Positions 19,139-26,672 of a stretch of DNA of 64,000 nt are shown piece after piece. Origin of the DNA: Sva-07 sp963752815 (GTDB taxonomy: Bacteria > Actinomycetota > Acidimicrobiia > Acidimicrobiales > Ilumatobacteraceae); contig CAVVZI010000015.1 of assembly GCA_963752815.1 (NCBI GenBank), forward strand, positions 868,001 to 932,000. Reading direction: 5' to 3'. The translations under genes were made by a program, and so were the position numbers. Within the stretch, counting starts at the first letter, position 1; each line of letters begins with the position of its first letter. The notes below the pieces were generated by a model. It was not told the DNA's origin. It was given only the letters and a program-made list of their open reading frames with translations, and ran no database searches.

Positions 19139-19366
19139 GGTAGTCGGCAGTGCCCTTTCCCGGCGGGAACGAGTTGGTGATGCCGCTGCTGAAGTACTTC
19201 TGGTCGCTGGTGAGCGTGATGCCGGTGATGGCGTTGGCTGCGTCGCTGCAGAGGAACACCAGCGGGTACGCCTGTTCCTCGGGTGTCGAACGCATTGACG
19301 CCGATCTTCTCGCGGTAGTCGGAAGCGAATCCGAGCCATTGCTGGACCCGCTCCTGCCTCACTGGA
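19138..19366 (-). pseudogene. SDR C-terminal remnant
   Basis: Minus-strand coding fragments of an SDR C-terminus: VQQWLGFASDYREKIGVNAF, then in another frame PEEQAYPLVFLCSDAAN, AITGITLTSDQKYFSSGIT and ADYLSGR. There is one frame change near 19290. The upstream Rossmann half is absent and the reading frame runs without its stop into the 3' end of SDR3. This is a decayed fifth SDR left at a rearrangement joint. Confidence 0.7.
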
Positions 19367-19424
19367 ATGCATCCTCGAACACACCGCCGGCTCGAGAGCC
19401 GAACCCGAATGGAGCATCGACGCA

Positions 19425-20198
19425 ATGATCACCATTGATCTCACCGGCAGAACAGGCCTCGTCACGGGGGCCGGTCAGGGCGTCGGCCGCGCCATCGCGC
19501 TGCACCTCGCAGACGCCGGCGCCAAGGTCTTCGTCAACGACCTCGACGCGGACCGAGCGCAGTCCGTCGTCGACGAGATCTCCGCATCGGGAGGTTCCGG
19601 CGCAACAGCGTGCTTCGACGTCACAGATCTCGCCGCAGTTCAGGCAGCAGTCGACGACGCCCCCCACATCGACATCCTGGTCAACAACGCCGGCAACGCA
19701 GGCGCCGAGGGTTTCGGCGGGCGCGGCACGTTCGCCGAGTCGCAACCCGCCGATTGGGAGCCGTTCGTGCGAGTGAACTTCTACGGCGCGATGAACTGCT
19801 GCCGGGCCGTGCTGCCATCCATGATCACCAATCGGTGGGGGCGACTCATCACCATCGTGTCTGACGCCGGGCGAGTCGGCGACCACGGAGGTGCCGTCTA
19901 CGGTGCCGCCAAAGCCGCCGCCGCCGGGCTGACGCGATCTCTCGCGCTCGAGAACGGCCGCTACGGCATCACCGCGAACAACATCTCGCTCGGCACGATG
20001 CGCACCCCCGCCACCGAATCGCTGTGGGCCGACCCTGACAGCGCGACGGCCAAAGCCATGATGCGCAACTACGCCGTTCGGCGACCCGGCGATCCCGACG
20101 ACGCCGCCGGCCTTGTCGCCTTCCTCGCCAGCGATCGCGGCTCATGGATCACTGGCCAGACCTACCCGCTCAATGGTGGATACACCTTCGCGCTGTGA
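19425..20198 (+). CDS. Short-chain dehydrogenase/reductase 4
   Basis: 257 residues. TGAGQGVGRAIA, Asp after beta-2 (VNDLDAD), NNAGNAGAEG, Ser in TIVSDAGR, catalytic Tyr/Lys in YGAAKAA, and standard end WITGQTYPLNGGYTF. Its stop overlaps the GTG of the CoA-transferase gene, so the two products probably act in sequence, for example on a hydroxyacyl-CoA. Confidence 0.88.
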   Translation: MITIDLTGRTGLVTGAGQGVGRAIALHLADAGAKVFVNDLDADRAQSVVDEISASGGSGATACFDVTDLAAVQAAVDDAPHIDILVNNAGNAGAEGFGGRGTFAESQPADWEPFVRVNFYGAMNCCRAVLPSMITNRWGRLITIVSDAGRVGDHGGAVYGAAKAAAAGLTRSLALENGRYGITANNISLGTMRTPATESLWADPDSATAKAMMRNYAVRRPGDPDDAAGLVAFLASDRGSWITGQTYPLNGGYTFAL

Positions 20199-21343
20199 GC
20201 ACACACAAACCACTCGCCGGGGTCTACGTGCTCGACCTGTCGCGGTTCGCGCCGGGAGGTTTCTGCAGCCTGTTGCTGGCCGACCTCGGCGCCGACGTCG
20301 TCAAGGTCGAGGCACCAAACACGGGCGACGGGTTGCGCGGCATGTACGGCTCCGGGTTCGACGCAGCACACATCGCTCTGAACCGCGGCAAACGATCCAT
20401 TGCGCTCGACCTGCGTCACCACGATGCGCCCCGGGTTCTCGAGAAGCTCGTCGCGCAGTCCGCGATCGTGATCGATTCGCACCGTCCTGGCCAACTCGAC
20501 CGCTTCGGGCTCGGCTACGGCGCGATGGCCCAAGCCAACCCGCCGGTGGTCTGGTGCTCGATAACGGGGTTCGGCGACTTCGGTCCGAACGCCCAGCATC
20601 CCGGTCACGACCTCACCTACCTGGGCTACGGCGGCCTGCTCAGCAAGCTTTCCGATCGTGATCCGACTCCACCCGGGACAGTCGTGTCGATCCCACTCGC
20701 TGCCACGATGGCCTCGACCGGGATCCTCGCTGCTCTCCACGCAGCCGAACGGACCGGCCAAGGAACACACCTCGACGTCAGCATGACCGATTCAGCGATG
20801 TGGGTCCGATCAGAGGACATCGCACGCGCCGCGAACGCCCCCGGCCCCACATGGGGCACGTCCGCGACGCGCAACGTTTACCGATGTGCCGACGGGCGGC
20901 ACGTCACCGTCACTGCGACCGAGCCGAAGTCGTGGGCGAACCTTTGCGATGCCCTCGGCGATCCGACCCTCGCCGGTCAACGGGTCGGCGGCAACGACGA
21001 CTCGCAGCTCCGGGCACGCCTCGAGACACTGTTCTCCACGAAGACATCGGTGGAGTGGCTGGCCACCCCTGGCCTCGGCGGCGGAGTCGGACCGGTCAAC
21101 GACGCCGCTGACCTCGTCGAAGATCCGCACGTCACCCAACGCGGCAGCATGATCAGCCTCGACGGAACTGATCTGCGAGTGCTGGCGAACCCGATCCGGT
21201 TCGACCGGTCAACCGGAGACCTGTCCTCCAACGCCACCAATCCGCCCCCGGGCTTAGGAGCACACACCAACGCAGTGCTCAGGGAAGCCGGGTTCACCGA
21301 CGACCAAGTTCGCCAACTGCATGAATCAGGAGTCGTCGCCTGA
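20195..21343 (+). CDS. CaiB/BaiF-type CoA transferase or alpha-methylacyl-CoA racemase
   Basis: 382 residues from GTG 20195. N-terminal LAGVYVLDLSRFAPGGFCS...LGADVVKVEAP, then SITGFGDFGPNAQHPGHDLTY, whose Asp matches the catalytic Asp of class III CoA transferases and AMACR. C-terminal LGAHTNAVLREAGFTDDQV is typical. Would activate an acid by CoA transfer or epimerise a 2-methylacyl-CoA, as in sterol side-chain and bai-type pathways. Last gene of the cargo before the right end. Confidence 0.88.
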   Translation: MSTHKPLAGVYVLDLSRFAPGGFCSLLLADLGADVVKVEAPNTGDGLRGMYGSGFDAAHIALNRGKRSIALDLRHHDAPRVLEKLVAQSAIVIDSHRPGQLDRFGLGYGAMAQANPPVVWCSITGFGDFGPNAQHPGHDLTYLGYGGLLSKLSDRDPTPPGTVVSIPLAATMASTGILAALHAAERTGQGTHLDVSMTDSAMWVRSEDIARAANAPGPTWGTSATRNVYRCADGRHVTVTATEPKSWANLCDALGDPTLAGQRVGGNDDSQLRARLETLFSTKTSVEWLATPGLGGGVGPVNDAADLVEDPHVTQRGSMISLDGTDLRVLANPIRFDRSTGDLSSNATNPPPGLGAHTNAVLREAGFTDDQVRQLHESGVVA

Positions 21344-21437
21344 TCCGACACATACCCGCTTCGGGTGCGGAGGAGAGTGGTCACGACGGCGGGAGTTGGT
21401 GTGGTCCGAGAGTGTCGTGGGACCGCTGGTGGAGAAT

Positions 21438-21461
21438 GTTGGGAGCCATCTTGGGAGCCAT
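21438..21461 (+). repeat. Paired arm-type sites, right end
   Basis: Exact 24-bp copy of 4066-4089: two TTGGGAGCCAT units. Followed by near repeats GGTCCGGCAT (21464 and 21483). It lies about 120 bp inside attR, consistent with integrase/Xis arm binding on the second attachment arm. Confidence 0.6.
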
Positions 21462-21577
21462 ACGGTCCGGCATTCGCAGACATGGTCCGGCATGCGTCGG
21501 AAATGCGAATGTCGAAAGCCCAGGTAGATCGGCATGCGCCGACACCTACCCGTACGCGACGGACTGGTCGGGCGTCA

Positions 21578-21683
21578 TTCGGGACGTGGAGGCCGGGAGT
21601 TCAAATCTCCCCACCCCGACTGAGAACCCCTGGTCACGGGACTGCGAGAGCAGCCCGGACCAGGGGTTCGGTCGTTTTCGGCT
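21578..21683 (+). repeat. Right attachment repeat (attR), displaced tRNA-Pro 3' half
   Basis: 106 bp matching 3957-4063, from the anticodon-loop TTCGGGA through the terminator hairpin and its T-run. It lacks the 5' half of the tRNA, so it is not a functional gene. The tRNA end here reads CCCCGACTGA, without encoded CCA, so the pre-integration gene probably had none. Confidence 0.93.
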
Positions 21684-22266
21684 GTGGCCGTGCTGCTGCT
21701 GAACAACGGCTTTCGAGCGGTCGCCGCGTTTCTTCTGCTGTCCGCATTTTCACTTCCTGGTCGCGTTTCGATGTCCGAGCCGTATCGCCGTGAACTCTCG
21801 GCGAACCGGAACCGTTTCCGGTGGGTCGAATACTCGATGTCGGCCACACTCATGATCGTCACCATCGCCACCATCACTGGAATCTCGGACTTCACTCCTC
21901 GAGTCGAGCCGCCGCACCCGCGAATTCGTCGCCACGCTCGCCTCCGCCCGCTGACCTTCTACGTTCTCGGTCGGAATCGGGCCGGAAATCGGACCAGATC
22001 TGACCGCGATCGGTGATGAAGCGGATCTCGGTCGGACTCGGGCCATATCCGCTGTCACCCACTCCAACGATCTCGGTTCGTCTACGGAATCATCGTGTCG
22101 CTGTTCTTGCTGTTCAACTGCTTTGCGGTGAACCAGTGGCTGCAGTATCGGCGGGTCGGCAGGTGGGCCGACTACAGGTTCGGTGAACGTTGTTACATCG
22201 CCTTGAGCTTCATCGCGAAGAGCGCGCTCGCTGTGGCAGGTCTTCGCCAACATTCTCGTCGATTGA
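21684..22266 (+). pseudogene. Heliorhodopsin remnant
   Basis: Starts directly at the end of attR. Fragments in order: end of TM1 (AVAVLLLNN), TM2 (AVAAFLLLSA), TM3 (NRFRWVEYSMSATLMIVTIA, with the Glu that serves as counterion in heliorhodopsins), then about 190 bp of unrelated sequence. After that come TM6 (FVYGIIVSLFLLFNCFAVNQ) and TM7 (YIALSFIAKSALA, with the retinal-binding Lys), ending WQVFANILVD after one frame slip at about 22238. TM4-TM5, the TM1-TM2 loop and the true start are gone. Heliorhodopsins are inverted seven-helix retinal photoreceptors common in aquatic actinobacteria. Not functional as it stands. Confidence 0.8.
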
Positions 22267-22288
22267 GCCCCGGGCAACTGGCGCTGTG

Positions 22289-22888
22289 TCAGAAGGCGAA
22301 CTGTCCTCGGAGGATGCTGTCACCGGAGTGTTGCGGATTGCCGTCGAACCGTTCGGATGAGACGTCCACGATCGGGAATGCGGTCGGGTCGAGCCCGACG
22401 GGTAGGTCGTAGACACCGTCGGTGCGAATCGGGCCGAGGGAAATGAGTTCGGTGACGTCGGGGTTGATCAGCCACACCTCGGTGAATCCGTCAGTCGGTT
22501 CGATGCCGGTGGTGGCGAGGCGAAGCTGGAGTGACCCGTCGTGGTCGACGATTTCGGCGCTGCCCTGCCCGGAGTCGCCGAGCGGTTCGAGTTCGGTGGA
22601 CGACAGCACCGTGACATCGTCGGCCGAGCGAGTCCACACCGCTGCGGCCGCGATCACCACCACGAGTGCGGCGGCCGCCCCGATCAGCCAGCGAACGTTC
22701 GGCCGCGATCGGCGCGCCGCCAGGGCGACCACCGGGGTGGTGGGTTCAACTGCAGCAGGAAATGCTTCGGCGGAGATTCGGTCCCAGAGCTCGGGCGGTG
22801 GTGTTTCCCATTCGACCCCCTCGGTTCCCAGTGTCCGGGCGAAGCCACGAAGTTCTTCGAGTTCGTCCAATGGCTGCTGCTCAGGCAT
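22289..22888 (-). CDS. RskA-type anti-sigma factor
   Basis: 199 residues. A cytoplasmic N-terminal part (about 1-65, with WETPPPELWDRI as in RskA-like proteins) is followed by one membrane helix (WLIGAAAALVVVIAAAAVW, about 67-85). The extracytoplasmic anti-sigma-K C-terminal domain ends VDVSSERFDGNPQHSGDSIL. Overlaps the end of the sigma gene by 8 bp. In mycobacteria RskA is degraded by regulated proteolysis to free SigK; the same role is inferred. Confidence 0.85.
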   Translation of the reverse strand: MPEQQPLDELEELRGFARTLGTEGVEWETPPPELWDRISAEAFPAAVEPTTPVVALAARRSRPNVRWLIGAAAALVVVIAAAAVWTRSADDVTVLSSTELEPLGDSGQGSAEIVDHDGSLQLRLATTGIEPTDGFTEVWLINPDVTELISLGPIRTDGVYDLPVGLDPTAFPIVDVSSERFDGNPQHSGDSILRGQFAF

Positions 22889-23504
22889 CCTGTCGCCCCC
22901 TCTCGATGATGTCGTCGTCGTGGTCCTGCTCGTTCGCTGGTGGGAACGAAACTCCCAGGTCGGCGCGCAGTCGTGCGAGACCGCGCCGGAGGTCGCTCTT
23001 GACCGTGCCGAGCGGGATGCCCGTCTGTTCAGCGATAGCGGTCTGCGTGAGGTCGGAGTAGAAGGCCAGTTCGACGACTTGGCGGACTCGTGGTTGGAGA
23101 CTGTCGAGCGCTCGGGCGATCAGCAACCGGTCCGCGAGTTGGTCCTCGCTCGCCACCCCCGCCTCGGACTCAGACTGGGGAACGGGCAGCTCGCCGCTGG
23201 GCAACGGGGTTCGCGCCGCTCGGCGGTAAGCGTCGAGCACCCGGTACCTCGCGATGCCGAGCAACCAGGCGCTGAGGCTGCCCCGAGCGGGATCGAAGCC
23301 GTCACGTGATTTCCACGCACTCACGAAGGTTTCCTGCGCACAGTCGGCGGCTGCGTCACGGTCGACGAGCGAACGGGCACAGTACGTGAACACGAGGGTG
23401 CCGAATTGGTCATAGGCGAGTCGGAGCGCCTCAGGATCGCCGTCGACCCAACGGACAGCGACGGCGGCATCGGCGGCGTCGCGTTCAGCCGGATCACTTC
23501 GCAC
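22881..23504 (-). CDS. ECF sigma factor, SigK-like
   Basis: About 207 residues from GTG 23504 (start uncertain; the frame is open further upstream). Region 2: YDQFGTLVFTYCARSLVDRD and DCAQETFVSAWKSRDGFDP; region 4: LQPRVRQVVELAFYSDLTQTAIAEQTGIPLGTVKSDLRRG. Paired with an RskA-like anti-sigma and divergent from a fasciclin lipoprotein, the layout of the SigK regulon core in mycobacteria. Confidence 0.87.
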   Translation of the reverse strand: MRSDPAERDAADAAVAVRWVDGDPEALRLAYDQFGTLVFTYCARSLVDRDAAADCAQETFVSAWKSRDGFDPARGSLSAWLLGIARYRVLDAYRRAARTPLPSGELPVPQSESEAGVASEDQLADRLLIARALDSLQPRVRQVVELAFYSDLTQTAIAEQTGIPLGTVKSDLRRGLARLRADLGVSFPPANEQDHDDDIIERGRQDA

Positions 23505-23691
23505 CCTGCCACGGTAACCGTTGTCCTTGGGCTCGAACCGCGGCAAGGCGTGCGGGCGTAACTGCCTCGTGTGATTGCGGTGCTGATCGAGGTGGGTGAG
23601 CATGGAGTGCAGGCGTGTGGGGACCGAGATGGCAGTGCTGTTCCTAGTTCGGTGCGAACCACGAGAAAGGATCACATTTCCTCGAATTCAT

Positions 23692-23719
23692 GCATCCGCC
23701 GACGGGGTCGCGTCGGAAT
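23692..23719 (+). promoter_or_regulatory. Candidate SigK-type promoter of the fasciclin gene
   Basis: GCATCC (23692-23697), 16 bp, then CGGAAT (23714-23719), 35 bp before the ATG. This resembles the SigK consensus I recall for mycobacteria (CCATCC and CCGAAT, 16-17 bp apart). A second CATCCGCCGAAT cluster occurs at 23729-23740, so the exact boxes are uncertain. Confidence 0.45.
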
Positions 23720-23754
23720 AGGACGCAACATCCGCCGAATACGAGGAGAATGCT

Positions 23755-24395
23755 ATGAACCGCCGACATGTCACCCTGGCCGCATGCGTCGCTGTGATCG
23801 GTTTGGTCGCTGCCGCCTGTGGCAGCGACAGCGATGACGCTGCCGACACCACGTCGCTGCCGAGACGGCCACGACCGAAGCGCCGACGACCACCGAAGCA
23901 CCGATGAGCACCGAAGCACCGATGAGCACCGAAGCACCGATGACGTCGGACGCACCAGCGGCAGAGGCCGACATCGTCGACACCGCCATCGCAGCCGGCG
24001 ATTTCACCACCCTGGTGGCTGCCGTGCAGGCCGCCGGCCTCGAGGAGACCCTGCGCGGTGACGGACCGTTCACCGTGTTTGCTCCGACCGATGATGCGTT
24101 CGCGGCCCTTCCCGCTGGCACGGTCGACACGCTGCTCGCCGATCCGACCGGCGATCTGGCCGACATCCTCACCTACCATGTCGTGGCCGGTGAGGTGCTC
24201 GCAGCCGACGTCGTCGGACTGGATGGGCAGAGCGTCGAGACCGTGAACGGCGCAACGTTCACGGTCAACGTCGGCGATGACGGGACGGTCACCCTGACCG
24301 ACGCCACCGGAAACGAGGTGACCGTTGTCGCGACCGACATCATGGCCACCAACGGTGTGATCCACGTCATCGATGCCGTGCTGCTCCCCGCCTGA
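23755..24395 (+). CDS. Fasciclin-domain lipoprotein (MPT83-like), one frameshift
   Basis: ATG 23755 with GAGGAGA upstream. Lipoprotein signal ending VAAAC (Cys22), an acidic stretch, then one frame slip near 23856 into a TTEAP-rich linker with three 18-bp repeats encoding MSTEAP (23887-23942). The fasciclin domain follows (IVDTAIAAGDFTTLVAAVQA, GPFTVFAPTDDAFAALP, LTYHVVAGEV, NGVIHVIDAVLLP). Fasciclin lipoproteins act at the cell surface in adhesion. Divergent from the SigK/RskA-like pair and probably its target. Confidence 0.87.
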
Positions 24396-24503
24396 CGTAC
24401 CGAACTCGCGTGGTCAGGTTTCGATCGTGCGCCGCGCCATCAGGGATGCCCCACCTGATGGCCGGCCCGACCGGTCACACCGTCTGCCAGGCATGTCGCA
24501 CTC

Positions 24504-26666
24504 ATGAGTAGCGTCGAGCGCCATCTCGAACTCGACCACTTCGTGCGCGACGAGCGTGCCTTGGTCGATGCGTGCGACAGCGTCGTCCACGCGACCGGAA
24601 TTGTCGCCGGACTTCGAGCGGCCGAGTCGCTGCAACTTCTCGCCTGCCGGGCCAGTGGTGCGTTCGACACCGTCGATGCGCTCGCCGAGTTGCTCGATCA
24701 GCGCGACGACCAGCTCGCGGCAATCGCCGGCGTTCACGCGCTCAGTGGCGTGCCCGGCTCTCTGGCCACCGCCGTCTTGGACGAGGCACTCGACGACGAA
24801 CGATGGTTCGTCACCGAGCACGCCGCTTGGTCGTTCTCGGCGCGCTCACCGCACCGCCCCGCAATGGATCGACTCGCTTCCATGGTGACGGACGGCGGGT
24901 TCAGAGGCATGGTGGCGCAGCGCACGCTCGCCGGCTGGGCGCACGGTGACCGCAACGGTGTCCTGCTGGCCCTGGGCAAATCGCTCGAGCACGCAGAGGG
25001 TGCAGGGCGCGTTGCGCTGATCGAAACGGTGGGCGCGATTCCCGGGACCGCTGCAACCGCGCTGCTCGAGACCGTTGCTTTCGACAACGACGATGCCGAC
25101 GCGCAGCTGGCCGCAATCGCGGCACTGGGATGGCGTCCGAGCGACCCGGATCCCCTCGAACGCTTGGCGTTGGACGACACCGACGCCGGTGAAATCGCAT
25201 TTCTCGCACTCATCGACAAGACACTGAGTACACGGACGACCGACGTCACGCGTTCGAATGACCGCGTGGGTCACCGGATCGCCCAGGTGGTCATCCACGC
25301 CGAGTTCGACGAGCGACTGATCCGGTCTGGCGCCGGCGACAACGGTGGTTTGGCCACACTCGTGAGCCAACTGTCCACCGCGTTCGCCGACCGCACCGAC
25401 GTGACTCAGATCACGACGATCACCCGCGGCTCGACCGGCGATGCGATCACCGATGCCTTCTTCGGCTGCGACGACAAGCAGCGCCTGGCATCGGTGCCCT
25501 TCGGCGGCCGGGCGACAGTCGACCGACGCAGCAGCTGGGAGCACCGTCTGGCGGTGGAGCGTGGCGTGCGTCGGGTGTTCCTCGCCGGTGCCCGACCCGA
25601 CGTCGTGCATCTTCGGATGGCCGACGTCGGCACGCTTGCCGCCGGGCGAGTTGCCCGCCAGCTCGGCATTCCGGTGGTCTTCACTGCGGCCCCGGACCCT
25701 CACGTCGTGCTCGGACAACTCGATCCGGCGAAGGTCTCCCGCTGCAACTTCGGAGATCACGACGAACTCGAGCACTACTGGTTCCGGGCGCGAATGGTGG
25801 AGCGAATGACCAATCAGGCTGACCAAGTCGTGCTGCTGCCGCGCGGCGACGACGGAGAGCTGCGGCGGGCCTTCGGCGAGCGTGCTGCGGGACCGCTCCA
25901 GCGCGCGATCGTCATCGCCGAGGGTGTGGACCCGTTACCGATTCGTCGGGCTCGAACCGTCGTCAGCGAGCTCGACGACCAAACCGGCTGGCCGCTGCCC
26001 ATCGAACCGTTGCGTCGCGCCCTCCAGGACCTGGCACCCGGTCGCTGGGGGCTTCCCCTTGTGGTCAGCGTCGGAAGGCTGCACCCCGGCAAGGGAATGG
26101 ATCGAGTGGCGAAAGCGTGGGCAGGCGATGGCACGCTTCGTCGCACCACCAATCTGGTGATCATCGGCGGCGACCATGCACGACCGACGGCGGATGAACT
26201 CGACGTGCTGGCTGAACTCGACGAGATCCTGGGCGATGCAGACGAGCGCCGGCGAAACGGTGTCGTGCTACTCGGCCACCAACCGAACGAAGCAGTCGCA
26301 TACGTATTTGCTGCTGCCGCCATCGGTCTTCCCCGGCTTGTCGCGCCAGGCGGGGTCTATGTCGGCGCGGCGGCCAAGGAGGAGTTCGGCCTGGCGATCG
26401 TCGAGGCGCTCGGTGCCGGCCTTCCTGTGGTTGCGCCCGCCGTGGGTGGTCCAGCGACGTACGTCGCGCACGGAGATACCGGCGTACTGGCCGATACGCG
26501 CTCGGTCAGCGCGCTCCGCACGGCGATCGCGCAAGCGCGTCGGCTCGTCGGCCGGCCCGGACGAGTGGAGCGGGCGCAGGACCTGGTGCTCAATCGTCTC
26601 ACGATCGACGCAATGGCCGCATCGCTGATCGACGCCTACCAATCTGCGCAGGCCGATGTCGCCTGA
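24504..26666 (+). CDS. Glycosyltransferase family 4 with N-terminal HEAT-like region
   Basis: 720 residues. About residues 1-250 are helical, repeat-like and rich in Ala/Leu (AAIAGVHALSGVPGSLATAVL, ERWFVTEHAAWSF), resembling HEAT or PBS-lyase repeats. The rest is a GT-B enzyme: acceptor domain from about 270 (GGLATLVSQLSTAF, RPDVVHLRMADVG), linker motif VSVGRLHPGKGMDRVAKAW, and donor-site KEEFGLAIVEALGAGLPVV with the ExxxxxxxE pair. Retaining, NDP-sugar dependent by family. The HEAT part may mediate protein contacts. Next gene follows after 6 bp. Confidence 0.82.
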   Translation: MSSVERHLELDHFVRDERALVDACDSVVHATGIVAGLRAAESLQLLACRASGAFDTVDALAELLDQRDDQLAAIAGVHALSGVPGSLATAVLDEALDDERWFVTEHAAWSFSARSPHRPAMDRLASMVTDGGFRGMVAQRTLAGWAHGDRNGVLLALGKSLEHAEGAGRVALIETVGAIPGTAATALLETVAFDNDDADAQLAAIAALGWRPSDPDPLERLALDDTDAGEIAFLALIDKTLSTRTTDVTRSNDRVGHRIAQVVIHAEFDERLIRSGAGDNGGLATLVSQLSTAFADRTDVTQITTITRGSTGDAITDAFFGCDDKQRLASVPFGGRATVDRRSSWEHRLAVERGVRRVFLAGARPDVVHLRMADVGTLAAGRVARQLGIPVVFTAAPDPHVVLGQLDPAKVSRCNFGDHDELEHYWFRARMVERMTNQADQVVLLPRGDDGELRRAFGERAAGPLQRAIVIAEGVDPLPIRRARTVVSELDDQTGWPLPIEPLRRALQDLAPGRWGLPLVVSVGRLHPGKGMDRVAKAWAGDGTLRRTTNLVIIGGDHARPTADELDVLAELDEILGDADERRRNGVVLLGHQPNEAVAYVFAAAAIGLPRLVAPGGVYVGAAAKEEFGLAIVEALGAGLPVVAPAVGGPATYVAHGDTGVLADTRSVSALRTAIAQARRLVGRPGRVERAQDLVLNRLTIDAMAASLIDAYQSAQADVA

Positions 26667-26672
26667 GGGGTC

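Larger units (their letters stand above)
3957..21683. mobile_element. Integrative mobilisable element at tRNA-Pro with catabolic cargo
   Basis: About 17.7 kb bounded by direct repeats of the tRNA-Pro 3' half. Gene order: int, vapBC, xis-like, MobF relaxase-helicase, then tetR, SDRs, Rieske oxygenase, NTF2-like proteins, binding lipoprotein, P450, CoA transferase. No type IV secretion or FtsK-like transfer ATPase is seen, so it is mobilisable rather than self-conjugative. The relaxase is frame-broken in this sequence, which may mean immobility or sequence error. Confidence 0.9.

Noticed and set aside
21578..21683. Possible second tRNA-Pro
   Set aside because: Only the anticodon loop to 3' end is present; no 5' half to form acceptor, D or anticodon stems.
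23887..23942. CRISPR-like or intergenic tandem repeat
   Set aside because: Three 18-bp units without spacers, inside the coding linker of the fasciclin lipoprotein (MSTEAP).
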